Source of the DNA: Spisula solida
Taxonomy: Eukaryota > Mollusca > Bivalvia > Venerida > Mactridae
Direction of reading: 5' to 3'
DNA length: 64,000 nt
Assembly (NCBI GenBank): GCA_947247005.1
Contig: OX365947.1
Location: forward strand, 5,036,530 to 5,100,529
The translations under genes were made by a program, and so were the position numbers. Shown one piece after another: positions 45,686-58,112 of the stretch (positions within the stretch are counted from its first letter, which is position 1; each line of letters opens with the position of its first letter). Under the pieces are notes generated by a model. The model saw only the letters and a list, made by a program, of their open reading frames with translations, was not told the origin of the DNA and made no database searches.

Positions 45686-45964
45686 TAGTGCACACCATGT
45701 TTAAAGCTAGTGCACACCATGTTTAAAGCTAGTGCACACCATGTTTAAAGCTAGTGCACACCATGTTTAAAGCTAGTGCACACCATGTTTAAAGCTAGTG
45801 CACACCATGTTTAAAGCTAGTGCACACCATGTTTAAAGCTAGTGCACACCATGTTTAAAGCTAGTGCACACCATGTTTAAAGCTAGTGCACACCATGTTT
45901 AAAGCTAGTGCACACCATGTTTAAACCTAGTGCACACCATGTTTAAAGCTAGTGCACACCATGT
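45686..45964. repeat. 22-bp minisatellite, about 13 nearly perfect copies
   Basis: The unit TAGTGCACACCATGTTTAAA GC repeats with a single visible change (AAACC at about 45925). It contains the palindromes GTGCAC and TTTAAA. Homogeneity indicates recent expansion and likely length polymorphism. Confidence 0.97.
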
Positions 45965-46298
45965 GCACTTCGTGTCAAGTTTAGTATAAATAGTAGTGTA
46001 CATGTACATGCACAGCCAATTAAACGTTGGGAGCGCCTAGCCATCCATGTAAGAGACCAGGGTACTGTTTTATCAAAGCACTTAAAAAACTTAAACTTAC
46101 GTCCAAATTTAAATTCTTAATTATTCTTTAAAACCTACATATTGGTGACTGATATTGTTTGTACGAGTTCACTGACTGATTATTATTTAGTATTAAACAA
46201 CCCTTTATCACAATTGGTATCTGCTAAAGAGCTATAAAGAATTTAAATTTGAACGTAAGTTTACGATTGTCGTAAGTGCTTTGGTAAAACAGTACCCT

Positions 46299-46534
46299 GG
46301 GGCGTAGCTAGAGGTATTTGAATATGTACGCAAGAAGGCTAGAGGGGTTTGGGGGCATGCTCCCCCTGAAAAATTGTGTTCGCTAGAACGTCTCTGGTGC
46401 GTTCTGGGGTGTTTTTCATCATCTTTAACATTTTTTTTACTGATAAAACCAGGTTTTTTGTGTATAGAGCTTTTTAAAAGTGTTTCTAAGAAATGATGAA
46501 AATACTAAAGGATTACCCCCCTTAGGGCTTAGGC
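46299..46534. repeat. Dispersed repeat, copy 2
   Basis: Same family as 24590-24835. It runs directly into the tetranucleotide microsatellite, which begins where copy 1 continues with non-repetitive DNA. Confidence 0.8.
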
Positions 46535-46831
<297 letters not shown>

Positions 46832-46839
46832 AGCATCGA

Positions 46840-48440
46840 TCATATTCATACATGTATGTTAAGATTACTGATGAGTTGGTCTTATTATTGAGGTGGTCTT
46901 TATGAGGATTTACAGCACTGTTATAGAAAGCACTATAACAAATGAATTTCTTATACGGTATCATTATTTTATGAAATACTGTACTGCACGTTTTTAAATT
47001 GTTGACGTTGTACTTCCTCTCTTTTTTCCAAAGTCTTTCCTCAATTCCAAACTGACTTGAATTAGTACATGTATACGCTTGTTTGTTTATCAGGGTTTAA
47101 CGCTGCTTCCTGGACAGTATATCCTAACTAGTACTAACTTACCCTTCCACAAGGAATGGATAACTCCACATGTGGCGTTAACTGAAATTGTTGTCAAATT
47201 TTCATGGATTGGAATGAACTGTTGCAACAGGGAATCGAACCCAAATCGGTGGGTTATAAATCCCACCCATTAACCACTGCCAAGGCTTGAATTAGTATTT
47301 AACTCTTTCACATAATGCATGGTTGCCTTTACACAGTCATGTCCATAATGTAGTCTTTTCTAGAAGGGTTACTATCATATCAAGTGAACTTGTCATCCGA
47401 TTTAAAGGGCAAGCAATTTCATCTTCTTAGGGAGAAGGCGAATTATTCCTAACTGTTATTCATTGGGAAAAAACATCAATATTTGCTTTTTAACTTGTTT
47501 TTAACGAATTATCGTATTAACAGAGACAAATTGTCACTAATCAATGACTAGCTCACTTGCCGGGAGATATATGGGAAATCCCCGTAGTAATGAGAATATC
47601 AGTATTGGGCATATCTTTATTCTGTGTTGAATCAATACCTAGGCTTACGTGCAATATATTAAATGACAAACACAGGTGAGATCAACAGGTATTTCAAGGT
47701 CACTAACTAGGGTTGTTAAGGTAAACACTGTGCATGCTATCAACCATTGTATTAAGGTTATTTTGTACAATACAGATGACTATCATTATAGTGAGTTCGC
47801 GAGATGTAGAATTTCGCGAGATAAAGTAGCCGCATAAGTGCTTAAAACATTAATATGGACATTGCGAGAAACTTAAAAGCGCGAAAATTTGTAGTCGTGA
47901 ATATGCCGACAATAAGCAAAACGCGAAAGTTAGTATTTGCGATAGTAAATTGGTTTACAGTAGACCGCCTTGCAACAAGTGTCCTTCCGATAACTTATTT
48001 AGTTTATAACCACAAAGTAATACTCCCATATGAATCACTTGAGACAAGGATATACGGACATGTATACAGTAATATTGTAATGGTATCAGGTCGATCAAAT
48101 ATAAACCTTCCAAGAAAAGTGACAAAACTTTTGAGAAAAGTGACAAAACACTTTAGAATTTAAGTCACACAATGTAAACATTAACTTCATGTATATAGTA
48201 CATCCTTTTCAATGCCACTTTGAAATTATGATTTATATCACATTTTGTATGTAACTTGGTTAGTATATTATGGTTTACATGTAGTTAGTTACCTTGGCGA
48301 TGTTTTATTTTACATATTGTGGGCCTTTTATGATAAGGTTACAGTCAAACTACGGTGACTACTGTATTTTAGTGATTTATTTGTCTATTTGGACTGGGTG
48401 CATAGTTTTGTAATACCATCATACAATATATATTGATGTC
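46840..48440. other. Spacer with one tRNA-like segment
   Basis: The minus strand at 47225-47290 has GGCAGTGGTTAATGGGTGGG and GGGTTCGATTCCCTG, a tRNA-like A/B box pair with a possible UAU anticodon but a mismatched anticodon stem. The 102-codon frame at 47855 has no recognisable features and lies in CGCGA-rich repetitive DNA. Confidence 0.4.
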
Positions 48441-48784
48441 ATTAAGGTAGTGATGTACCTTTCCCTGTTCATATTAAGGTAGAGATGTACCTTTCCCTGT
48501 TCATATTAAGGTAGTGATGTACCTTTCCCTGTTCAAATTAAGGTAGTGGTACCTTTTCCTGGTCATATTAAGGTAGTGATGTACCTTTTCATATTCATAT
48601 TAAGGTAGTGATGTACATTTCCTGTCCAGATTAAGGTAGTAGTACCTTTTCCTGTTCATATTAAGGTAGTGATGTACCTTTCTCTGTTCATATTAAGGTA
48701 GTGATGTACCTTTCCCTGTTCATAATAAGGTAGTGGTAACTTTTCCTGTTCATATTAAGGTAGCGATGTACCTTTTCCTGTTCA
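48441..48784. repeat. 32-bp minisatellite, about 11 copies
   Basis: The unit is about ATTAAGGTAGTGATGTACCT TTCCCTGTTCAT with small indels; several units lack the 'GAT'. Confidence 0.92.
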
Positions 48785-49130
48785 ATGAAATACACCTATG
48801 TATGTACTGTACATGTCATATACCTAATCATTTATACATGTACAATTGTCTGTCTCCGTTCCGAATGTAATAATAACAGGAAAGGAAAATGACAGTTTAA
48901 GTGTAAGGTTGGGGTTATTTACCGGATTAAGAACTTCAAGTGACGCAACTGTCTCATTAGACGAAAATAGTCAAATTAGTGAAATAAAATAGTGGACCCT
49001 ATCATACTACCATACTCGTATAAGCTGAATTTATACACAAGCTAGAGATACTTACCAAGTAACTCAATACTACATGTACATGGATAATAAATGTTAAACC
49101 TTGCACAGCTCTTCTGCATATCATTCAAGT

Positions 49131-49349
49131 ACAGTAAAATTATTAATATTTGCAGTGGATTAAATTTCATTGATTGTGCGGATGAAAAAGATTGCAAAAC
49201 TAAATACCCTTGATAAAATGATCTCAAAAATATGTAGCAAGTGATTTGTCTTCAATATCTAACATCCATGAATTTTAGAAACCACCAAAATACCAGTTTA
49301 CCATAATCTGCAAAATTTAATACCTGCGAAAATTAATGATTTTACAGTA
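49131..49349. mobile_element. Possible short MITE
   Basis: TACAGTAAAATTATTAAT near 49131 faces ATTAATGATTTTACAGTA near 49333 as an imperfect inverted repeat. The match is short and AT-rich, so this is tentative. Confidence 0.35.
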
Positions 49350-49911
49350 AAAATAATATTATGATATTAGTTTCATTAAAGATTCAATAACATGATACCA
49401 AGTATGTTAAAAACTCTTTATACCCCTAGTTTACTGTAACAGTGACGGTGGAATGTGCATTTGTTGCAGAATTACAAAGAACGTGTACATACATGCACAA
49501 TCTTATAATGTTTGGGATATATATACACTAGATTTTCAACCTGATATGATATACAATAAGAGATACCCTAGCAGCGGTGCTATCTATGTATAAGAATCTA
49601 TGCATGAATCGCCTATATTAAACCGGAGTTTTATAATACATGGTGTCAAGTTTTATATTCTATAATTTGATCCTCATTGATGCAGCTATGTTGTTGTAAA
49701 ATTTATAACAGTCATTAAAGTATTTTCAAGGGCATAGTATGAGGTGCATGTTAGGGCCAGTTTCGATATAAGTTTCCAGTTACATGTAGAATTGCCAATA
49801 TTTAGATGAAATTTGTATAACCACATTATTATACAAGTAATGAGGAACAGTTGACCTTTCAACATTTCTTATTGACCACTTAAATATTGAGTGTATTATG
49901 GGGGAACCAAA

Positions 49912-50140
49912 GCCTAGTGGTTGAGCGTTCGCTTCGAGTGCAGGAGGTCTCGGGTTCGATCCCTGGCCGTGTCATACCAAAGACGAAATAAAAGTGGTAC
50001 CAGAAATTCCCTTGCTAGAGGCTCAGCATAAAAGGGAAACTGGCTTCTCTCATACCATCATGGCGATGGATAACTTCAGGAATGAGGTGTCGAGAGTGAT
50101 TAATATAAGTTGGAAAAACTTGTTTCCAATCGACCTGAAA
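49912..50140 (+). mobile_element. tRNA-derived SINE, copy 1
   Basis: A tRNA-like head with A box TAGTGGTTGAGCG and B box GGGTTCGATCCC, then a body GTCATACCAAAGACGAAATA ... CTTCTCTCATACCATCATGG, and a tail GTGATTAATATAAGTTGG. The same body occurs in reverse at 60605-60835. Confidence 0.8.
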
Positions 50141-50494
50141 AAAATTAGTATAAACTAACCAAAGTGGGGTGGGGGAGAGCATAGAGAATCCAGCATGGTC
50201 TGGACTCCCCTACCCTCCAGGATCAATGATATGGGGGATGTACTATAATATTTATGCGGGACATCACCCAGAGTTTGCATATTGACTTTCCTACATTTTC
50301 AAGGGGATTAATCAACCCTATTTATAAGCATAATTTAAGTATGCACAGTCAACACAAATGACACATGAGTTAATTTAGCGAGGCAGGGGTGGGAATTTTA
50401 CCTATATTGGTAAACTAAGTAGTGGGCTGGGTCAGGGAATTAGCTAACCATATAATCAGCAGTGCTAGATGGTGTATTCACTAACTTTTCTTCA

Positions 50495-50670
50495 AATGAC
50501 CATATAATATTGGATAATTGATCCCATAATATTGGACGAATGACCCAATAATATTGGACGAATGACCCACTGCAATATTGGACGAATGACCACAGAATAT
50601 TGGATGATTGACCCCATAATATTGGACAAATGACCCCAGAATATTGGACGAATGGCCACAGAATATTTGC
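50495..50670. repeat. 22-26 bp minisatellite, about 7 copies
   Basis: The unit is about AATATTGGACGAATGACCCA(T) with irregular spacing. The minus-strand open frame across it is repeat-driven. Confidence 0.88.
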
Positions 50671-52008
50671 TGATATTGAAGGCAGATTCACTAATTACTG
50701 GCTGATCTTTACCACAACATACCTATTTCACAACCACAGCGCTTATTAATTGGAACCATATGCAATGATGACTGTAATAATTCATTTCTGCAGTCTCACT
50801 ATACTAACTAGCTGGTATTTGAGATAACACGTGAGAAAGGGAGGAAGACAAAATTTATAAAAACACAGATTTTATCATTCAAAATCTAGACATAGTTTGT
50901 CATTTAATCTATGGGCTTGCATAACAGGTGCATACTAAATCAACAGTTTGTCCTATTTTAAACCATACTTATAATTCACCCTGGTTTTTTGTCAAAATGA
51001 AAACCCCAATCCCTGGTACTGGATATGTCTGTAATTTTAATTGATGATCTATAAACTACACTTATTTACACTTAAATTAAGATTTACAACCCATTGTATT
51101 TACAACTAAACATGTTTACCTTGACAGTTTAAACATAAACATTGGTAGCATGCAATAACTTAAGTTACAATAACAACCAGGTCAATACTTAAAACAGGAA
51201 GAAAAAATATCTCGCTAAATTCAGAAATGTTTGAATTGAGTATTTCACATATTTTATGCTGGCAGATTTTCAGGTATTGAACACTTATAAATATAAATCA
51301 ATAGTGTTGATAATCTTTATAAATTCAGTCTTTATCAGCAAATGAATAAATTTACACTCATAAAAAGACAAATATTCAAATGACTTTACAGTCAAAGCAG
51401 GTATTTTTTCGTGAGGGTAGTATCTTATACACTGATTTAGTTTCATGGTGCGGTTTAAGTTTTTTAATCATTGTAGAGTGAGAATATAGGCTTGCTTGAA
51501 ATATCCTTTTTTTGGGCTATGGATGGTTTGTTCTATGTCTGACTCCTGCGTTGGTGGCTATAAGCACTGCCGCTGGTTCTGGGTAACTTTGAGTTGTCTA
51601 TTGCGCTACAGTATTTACATTTCTGCTACATGTATTAATTTATTTTTAATCTTATTTGAGCAGAACCCAACCTTCGCAAGCTGTCCATATACCAATTTTA
51701 CATCCTACAAAAATGGGATTCAAACCCTGAGGGGTTAGTATAAAGGGGCTAGAGATTGAATGTTAGAGACCATAATACCTCATATCATAGATCATAAGTT
51801 TGCGGTCATTACCTCAAACACACATGAGACCAACTATAATGGTGAAATTTAAACAATGATATTAAAAAAGGATTTATTTTCGTGAATATAATGATTTTGT
51901 GCAAATAATTTAAACAATCTCTCACTGACATTTCTGATCCTACGTAAGATAATACAAAATCTCCATACATACATACTGACAGATATGATAACTGAAATGG
52001 TATACTTT
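50671..52008. other. Featureless AT-rich spacer
   Basis: No repeat or gene is supported. The 80-codon frame at 51496 has many Cys and aromatic residues but no motif or splice context. Confidence 0.4.
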
Positions 52009-52031
52009 TGTCACAGGGTGAGAAAAATGTG

Positions 52032-52104
52032 CAACCAGACCGGGGCTCGAACCCGGGACCCTTCGCTTACAGGGCAAATGCTCTACCGACTGAGCTAGCC
52101 GGCT
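52032..52104 (-). tRNA. tRNA-Thr(UGU)-like sequence inside LTR (copy 2, left LTR)
   Basis: Same fold as 39161-39233. The anticodon stem has TTTGC for TTCGC, giving one mismatch. The A and B boxes are intact. Confidence 0.65.
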
Positions 52105-52282
52105 GCCTACACACTTCCTCACCCATACTGTGAACAGGTTCAGACCGTGACATACTCCCCCGTCATAATGAAATTTGTCCCGAATTTCTGACAGGTCTAG
52201 AGAACAAGGTAAACATGATCTCGGAGAAATACAGTCACGGTCCCCCGTTGGGCGCCAAATGTCACAGGGTGAGAAAAATGTG

Positions 52283-52355
52283 CAACCAGACCGGGGCTCG
52301 AACCCGGGACCCTTCGCTTACAGGGCGAATGCTCTACCGACTGAACTAGCCGGCT
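52283..52355 (-). tRNA. tRNA-Thr(UGU)-like sequence inside LTR (copy 2, right LTR)
   Basis: Same fold. The D stem reads GTTC for GCTC, leaving a G-U-type pair. The anticodon arm is perfect. Confidence 0.65.
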
Positions 52356-52407
52356 GCCTACACACTTCCTCACCCATACTGTGAACAGGTTCAGACCGTG
52401 ACACTTT

Positions 52408-54847
52408 AAAACTATGCAAACAGGTTAGATAGGTTAATTTAATGCACATACAATCATGTATTATGCATAAACTAGGTAACTGGATAATGATATACTGTTT
52501 ATAGCTATAGTATTGAAATGAGTACAGTGTACATTTACTTAAATTTGCTTTAAGGCTGTATACATGTATATGCAGCATTAAATGCCCCACTATGTCAAAG
52601 GCCATAACTCTGCAAATACTGAATGAAATTTCAAAAAAGTCACATTTGATTATTTGGATTCTGACTTAATGGTGACTCAAATACATGTATAAATAGGCTA
52701 TAAAATGGTAAAATTTAGTACAAAATTACCGAACAGACCATTGAGAGACAGCCCCTAAAACACCCTAAGTATTTAAATACTGATTATCAAGTTTCAAGGT
52801 TAAGGGGTCATTTGCAGTTTTAATATAATATGAGTGGAACAGCAATACTGAGTTTTTGTGTATTTTCTTACTCATCTTCCAAACATATTTTTGTAATTAA
52901 ACAGACTACCTCAACCTCTGTTTTCAATAAAATACCTAAACAAAATTACTAACTTGTATTCATCACCGGAATACTGTATTGGTCATTGCTTACATTTCCA
53001 GTAAAGTGTATTTCAAAATGGAGCATAAAGAGTTAAAATGAACAGGATTTTCAAGCGCGGTTCCATGGGGAAGGAGGTATCTGACCAAATATTTGTTCTC
53101 TCAGGAAGGGTCCAACAAGCTATTTTGCTCAGGGTGGAGGGGGCAATTAACATTCTATTCCATTTTTATTAGAGGGTATTTTATAAATATCTAAAAATTT
53201 TAACCACATTTTTGCACAAAAAAAGGGACGACCACCATCCCCCTCAACCTCAGGACCTGTGAATGCTTTTACAAAAACAATCTTCTTTATATGTAAAAAG
53301 ACAAAATTCAAATTTCATACTCAAAACAACACACTCAATATTGATCAAAGTATTCACATGTAAACCCACAGTTACACAGCGTACAATACATTATTTTCAC
53401 TCTTAAAATACATCTTTCAGTATAAAAGAAATATGTAAAAGTTATACAGCCAAGAATAAAATTAATAAACAATATACAATGTGTATAAACATATACAAAG
53501 AACAATGAAGTTAAAACCATATGCGTATATTATACATTTTGTACCATGTACAAAAAAAGTTAAAGTTTCCACGAAAAATCAAGGGCCATAACTTAAGGGA
53601 GGCAAAACAGGGCATTTTTCATTAGGAGTCATTATAAGGCCCTTTCCTCTGGACAATAATATTTAAAATCATACAGTTTTCCTCAAAAATGAAATTAACC
53701 TTGACAAAATCATTCCCAATGTAACCAAAATACCAATGTTTTTTCCCATGATTAAAAATGTAAGGCCCCATCCCCAAGGTTCGAAAAAAAGCCCTGCAAA
53801 AGCAATCTCAGGAGCAAAAGTTTGTATGCTTATTTAACATTCCTGGTGACTTTCACGATGATAGCGAAAGTACTCTTTGAGATATGTATGGCATGAAAAA
53901 TTGACCATGCCCACTGATAGTCTATGAGTTCTTCAATCTAATAACCAGACTTTTCCCAGTCATAATTCGCCCAACACAACCATACATTATTGTTCATAGA
54001 CACATAACATTGTCAATTGTCAATAATAAAATGTGAAACATTAGTGTTTCGAATTACTGCAATAACCATTATAGATTTAACAGGGAAACCGACAGAACAC
54101 TCACTGTGTGATTGTAAAATGGGCGTTGGCTGCCATCTGTCTATGGTAATATTGATCAATATAAATGCCAGAGGAATTCTGAATCAGGCTAACAGACAAA
54201 TAGAGATTCGCTAAATGTTATCATTATAGAACACGCATTTTATCTTTTGGGTAGTAATTAAAACATGTCATGCAAAGATTCTAATAATAACATACATGTA
54301 TATTTGTTTTGCCTTTGTACAATATAGAGTTATCTTGATAACTAAACATTAAAGATCACACATTTTTTTGTTGGTAGTAATTAAAACGTATCATGCAAAG
54401 ATTCTAATAATTATATACATGTACCAACGTATGTGTGTTTAGTATGTACACCTATTCTCTGCCTGGAATTGATTGCTGGGGAAAATATGAGCCAGTTTTG
54501 CTCTCGATGTATTACATAAATTTACTAATATGGTTCAATACTGCTCTCGTCATAATTCTGTACAATAAAATGCTGACTTTTAAAAGTAATTTGTACAGTA
54601 CCGATTTTTCTACATATTAACTCAATATCTTGAATGGTATTTTCCGAACAAATAAACCTGGATTCTACCATGTAATATATTAAACTTTTTGTGAGGTTTA
54701 TAATAATTTTCAGGAGTAAAGTCATGCCATGCTGATATTTAGGTTAGTGTTTATAATACATCTCTACATATTCCTGATACTCTCCACTGATGAAAACAAA
54801 TACCAAACATAAATAAACAAGTCATTAAGAATTGCAGGCAATACAGA
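52408..54847. other. AT-rich spacer with a short tandem duplication
   Basis: The only structure I see is a partial duplication: 54240-54300 and 54365-54425 share 'GTAGTAATTAAAAC...TCATGCAAAGATTCTAATAA'. No gene is supported. Confidence 0.5.
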
Positions 54848-55087
54848 AGTCCCCTACCGGTTTTAAGCCATTTTCAATGTTTCTGTTGCCATAGCAACCA
54901 CAATTTTGGTCAGAATCAAAATAATTTTGGATGTGCATTTTCCCCTTATTGCCCCCTATCCACATACCATAAGGTTTCATAAACCTAGCTTGGAAACTAT
55001 TTGAGTTATGTCAGGATCAAGATTTTTTGATGGACAGATGGACGGCAAACCTATAGTCCCCTCCGGTCAAATACCGGTAGGGGACTA
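54848..55087. mobile_element. Interspersed repeat with AAGTCCCCTACCGG termini
   Basis: The left AAGTCCCCTACCGG is inverted at the right as CCGGTAGGGGACT. The body has GTTGCCATAGCAACCA, 'AAGGTTTCATAAACCTAGCT' and a short GGACAGATGGACGG run before the right end. A truncated left half recurs at about 63412-63560. Confidence 0.8.
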
Positions 55088-55928
55088 ATCAAGACAATTA
55101 ATCAACGGTTAAATCATAGTAATAGAAGGTAAGAGGACCACGTTAATTTGTTTGAGTGATACATTGTACACATATAATAGTATCATCATCACAAGATCTG
55201 ATGAGGTCATAGTGAGAGGCAATCTATGTAAGCGTTAAATGACTTAGAGAGACAAATACAAACAACAATGGCAGGATTCAATGATTGGACGGACGGTTAA
55301 TATCACAGTCAATATAATTGTCAAAAAAGCATAATACAAGAAACATTGCAATCGGAACACCTCATACAATATTCTACAAATCTTAAAATTTATTAGTTCA
55401 TCATCAGGTTTTTTCAGAAAAAGCAACAACAATAAATGGAAGATAGCGTGGCGACACTAATTAAAAATCTAACAAAATGTGTTGCTTCAATGCACTGTTA
55501 AGCTCATCGAAAAGGATAGCATTGTTTTAAGTGGTGCCAAATTCTCAATTATTTTCTGCGATGGTGGCAGTGGAAAAACTTCTATAATATTCCTAAGGAA
55601 AGTACTGCAGTCTTTTCTTGCCGCCTATATAAATGACAACTTTATTGAGGTTAAGTGTCCAGAGAATCCAAGATTGTTCCCAGAATGGTAAAGGTGTTCC
55701 GATTGCTAAATCAATACATCAATCGTAAATTCACTTCAAGCATGTCCAAAAATCTATATGTCTCTGTCAACCTTTGTAACATTACCATGAGAACTTCACC
55801 CTTTGGTAGGGGCATAAAATGTAACATTCAAACTTTACACTTACTGAGTTAAGTTAGTTCTGTCCATATACGTACATACCTTTGCAAATATTCTAGAGTA
55901 GGATAAACAAGACTGCGTTCAATAAACG

Positions 55929-56208
55929 CTTATGCCCCCTGTGGAAGCCTTGTCCATAAATAAGTCTAAGTCCAAAATTAGGTCAAGGTGAAGGTCAAAA
56001 TGGGGTTAGGTGAAACAGGCATGTGGAGAGTGTTCATACACAACATCCATGCAAGTATGGAAGCTTTGTAGCAAGCCATAAAGATGCTAGAAAAACGGTC
56101 AATTTGGGTTAACCAGGACGGACGAACGAACGGACGAACAGACGAACGGACGAACGGACGGACAGGTGAATCACTATATGCCTCCCGATCTATCGATACG
56201 GGGGCATA
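55929..56208. mobile_element. Interspersed repeat with TATGCCCCC termini
   Basis: The left TATGCCCCC and right GGGGGCATA face each other. A GGACGGACGAACGAACGGAC run lies near the right end. Architecture is like the elements at 15050-16334 and 54848-55087. Confidence 0.7.
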
Positions 56209-56329
56209 GAAATATAAATATAATGCTATAGATAACAGTTATTAAGATTTGGTACCATTGTTCTCATCAGGTAGTTCAGACCATACACACTATCCAATCT
56301 TCAGTGTGTAAAGCTTAATCCAGTTCTAT

Positions 56330-56851
56330 CTAGTCCAAGTCTTCATGTCGCACCTTCATCTTCTTTTTCTTCTTCTTCTTTTCTGTTTCATCGCTCTCCA
56401 CGATAGTATCATCAAATGGTTTCATTGGTTGTGGTCTTGGTCCACCTCGACCTTCCATTGGTGTCACACCGGAATTATCGTCTAAGTTAGCCGACAGCCC
56501 TCGAATACCGGGTAATGGTCTACAATAGGACAGTAACATCACAATGAGGATCAACATATATGAGGAAACTTTTGTAACAGCCATACTATATAATAGAAGC
56601 ACAACAATCACAGGGATGAGAAGGCCACAAATGAAATGGTCGGAACTTTGTGCTAAAGGCGAAACAAAACTTCTGGCTAGGTAAAATATGGCTGAAACTC
56701 TACTATAATCACAGAATCCTACAACTCTGCAAGTGCTTAATCGTTCTGTGATTGACCAATTATGTTCCAATGAGGAAATACAGTCAACATGCAGTAATAT
56801 ATTTTGCCCTGAACAACTCTTAGACCACATTTTATATATTTTTTGGTTCAT
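56330..56851 (-). CDS. Possible 3' coding exon of a membrane protein (unidentified)
   Basis: A minus-strand frame of 173 codons. The most convincing part is the C-terminus: after a possible acceptor (CTGTCCTATTGTAG, near 56520) it reads PLPGIRGLSANLDDN..., PMEGRGGPRPQPMKPF, DDTIVESDETE, a run of lysines and MKVRHEDLD, then TAG. This charged, structured tail looks like real protein. Upstream in the same frame are two hydrophobic stretches (ICGLLIPVIVVLLLYSMAV and YMLILIVMLLSY) that could be membrane helices or intron read-through. A further hydrophobic open segment after a TTATAG acceptor lies at about 57125-57215 on the same strand. I do not recognise the family. Confidence 0.4.
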   Translation of the reverse strand: MNQKIYKMWSKSCSGQNILLHVDCISSLEHNWSITERLSTCRVVGFCDYSRVSAIFYLARSFVSPLAQSSDHFICGLLIPVIVVLLLYSMAVTKVSSYMLILIVMLLSYCRPLPGIRGLSANLDDNSGVTPMEGRGGPRPQPMKPFDDTIVESDETEKKKKKKKMKVRHEDLD

Positions 56852-57264
56852 TGGTCTTCATTCAAAATTTTTGCTGTTGGCAGAAGGGAATGACAATTTA
56901 TTAAAGAGTCTCACACCAGTCTTTGAGTGAGTGACAAGTAGGACAGCAAATTTATTTTAAATTTTCAGCAAACCTAATTTTTTTGAAAACCTAAAACTGT
57001 TGCATCCATCTCAGATACGAATCCCGATTCTTTGAAGCTTCTCATGCCTGATTTACGAAAGTGACCAGAAAACCAAACATAGAAGAGAGGAACATCAGCA
57101 AATATCAAACAAGAAAAGCAACATTAAGTCTCTCTAAACCAGTGATTGCAAAAAATCCAGCGAAAGAAAACGTAGAATGCACAAGGGCAAATCTATAAAA
57201 ATAAAAAGTTACTCAGAAGTACCTGAAAAATGTTTAAAATAGACAGATATTGATAAAATGTTAA

Positions 57265-57700
57265 CAAGAGGGCCCAAAGGGCCCTAGGTCGCTCATCTGT
57301 CGAACTTGACCTATATTTTGTTGAGATGATCATTGTGACCAAGTTTTATACAGATTAGGCCAATATTGTGGCCTCTAGTGACTACACAAGGTTTTTATAT
57401 GATTTGACCTAATGACCTAGTTTTTGACCCCAGATAAACCAATATCGATCTTGACCTAGATTTTGTTGAGATGAACATTGTGACCAATTTTCCTAAAGAT
57501 CAGGCCAAAACTGTAACCTCTAATGACTACACAAGGTTTTTCTATTATTTAATCTTGTGTCCTAGTTTTTGACCCCGGATGACCTCATATCGAACTTGAT
57601 CTAGATTCTGTTAAGATGATCATTGTGACCGAGTTTCATAAAGATTAGACCAAAATTGTAACCTCTAGTGACTACGCAAGGTTTTTCTATGATTTTTCAA
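57265..57700. repeat. Mollusc-type interspersed repeat, left part, ~140-bp tandem units
   Basis: Starts GAGGGCCCAAAGGGCCCTAG GTCGCTCATCTG. Three or more units carry 'TTTTTGACCCC', 'TTGACCTAGATTTTGTTGAG' and 'CTACACAAGGTTTTTCTAT'. It shares units with 19740-20260 and its left end with 15050. Confidence 0.75.
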
Positions 57701-57868
57701 GCGCCTTCCTCTATTTAACGACATTTATTATTTTAACATAAAATGCCCTCCCAAGAAGGACACCTCTCCAACGACACAAACAATGCCATACTGACAATTA
57801 CTCAAAGCATTACCTCACTTGACCACTCTTGGTTAAATTACGTGTAATGGTATTCTAACCACAGACAG

Positions 57869-58112
57869 CTTGTTTGTAGTCAAAGTATGACAACCATGTT
57901 CAAGCCATGGAGTAGAAATTTTGAACTTGTTCATAGTCATAGTATGACAACCATGTTCAAGCCATGGAGTAGAAATTTTGAAATTGTTCATAGTCATAGT
58001 ATGACAACCATGTTCACGCCATGGAGAAGAAATTTTGAACTTGTTCGTAGTCATAGTATGACAACCATATTCAAGCCATGGAGTAGAAATTTTGAACCTG
58101 TTCATAGTCATA
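57869..58112. repeat. 57-bp minisatellite, left block (about 4 units)
   Basis: The unit is about ATGACAACCATGTTCAAGCC, ATGGAGTAGAAATTTTGAAC, TTGTTCATAGTCATAGT. The 19-residue repeats in open frames (MTTMFKPWSRNFE...) are a by-product of the 57-bp period. Confidence 0.9.

Larger units (their letters stand above)
52009..52403 (-). mobile_element. Miniature LTR element (TRIM) with tRNA gene in each LTR, copy 2, TSD CTTT
   Basis: LTRs 52009-52152 and 52260-52403 (144 bp each, two differences seen) have TG...CA ends, and the interior is 107 bp. CTTT flanks the element (52005-52008, 52404-52407). On the minus strand the LTR is followed by TTTGGCGCCCAACGGGGG, and ACGGGGGAGTA precedes the 3' LTR. 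Outside the tRNA block and its borders (GTGTAGGCAGCC, GGTTGCACATTTTTCTCACC) the LTR differs from copy 1, so these are two subfamilies. Confidence 0.92.

Noticed and set aside
47855..48163. 102-codon frame
   Set aside because: CGCGA-rich repetitive context, opposite-strand frame of similar length, no recognisable domain.
55479..55691. Walker-A-like GGSGKTS in a 70-codon frame
   Set aside because: The full GxxxxGK[ST] spacing is absent and there is no surrounding NTPase fold or splice support.
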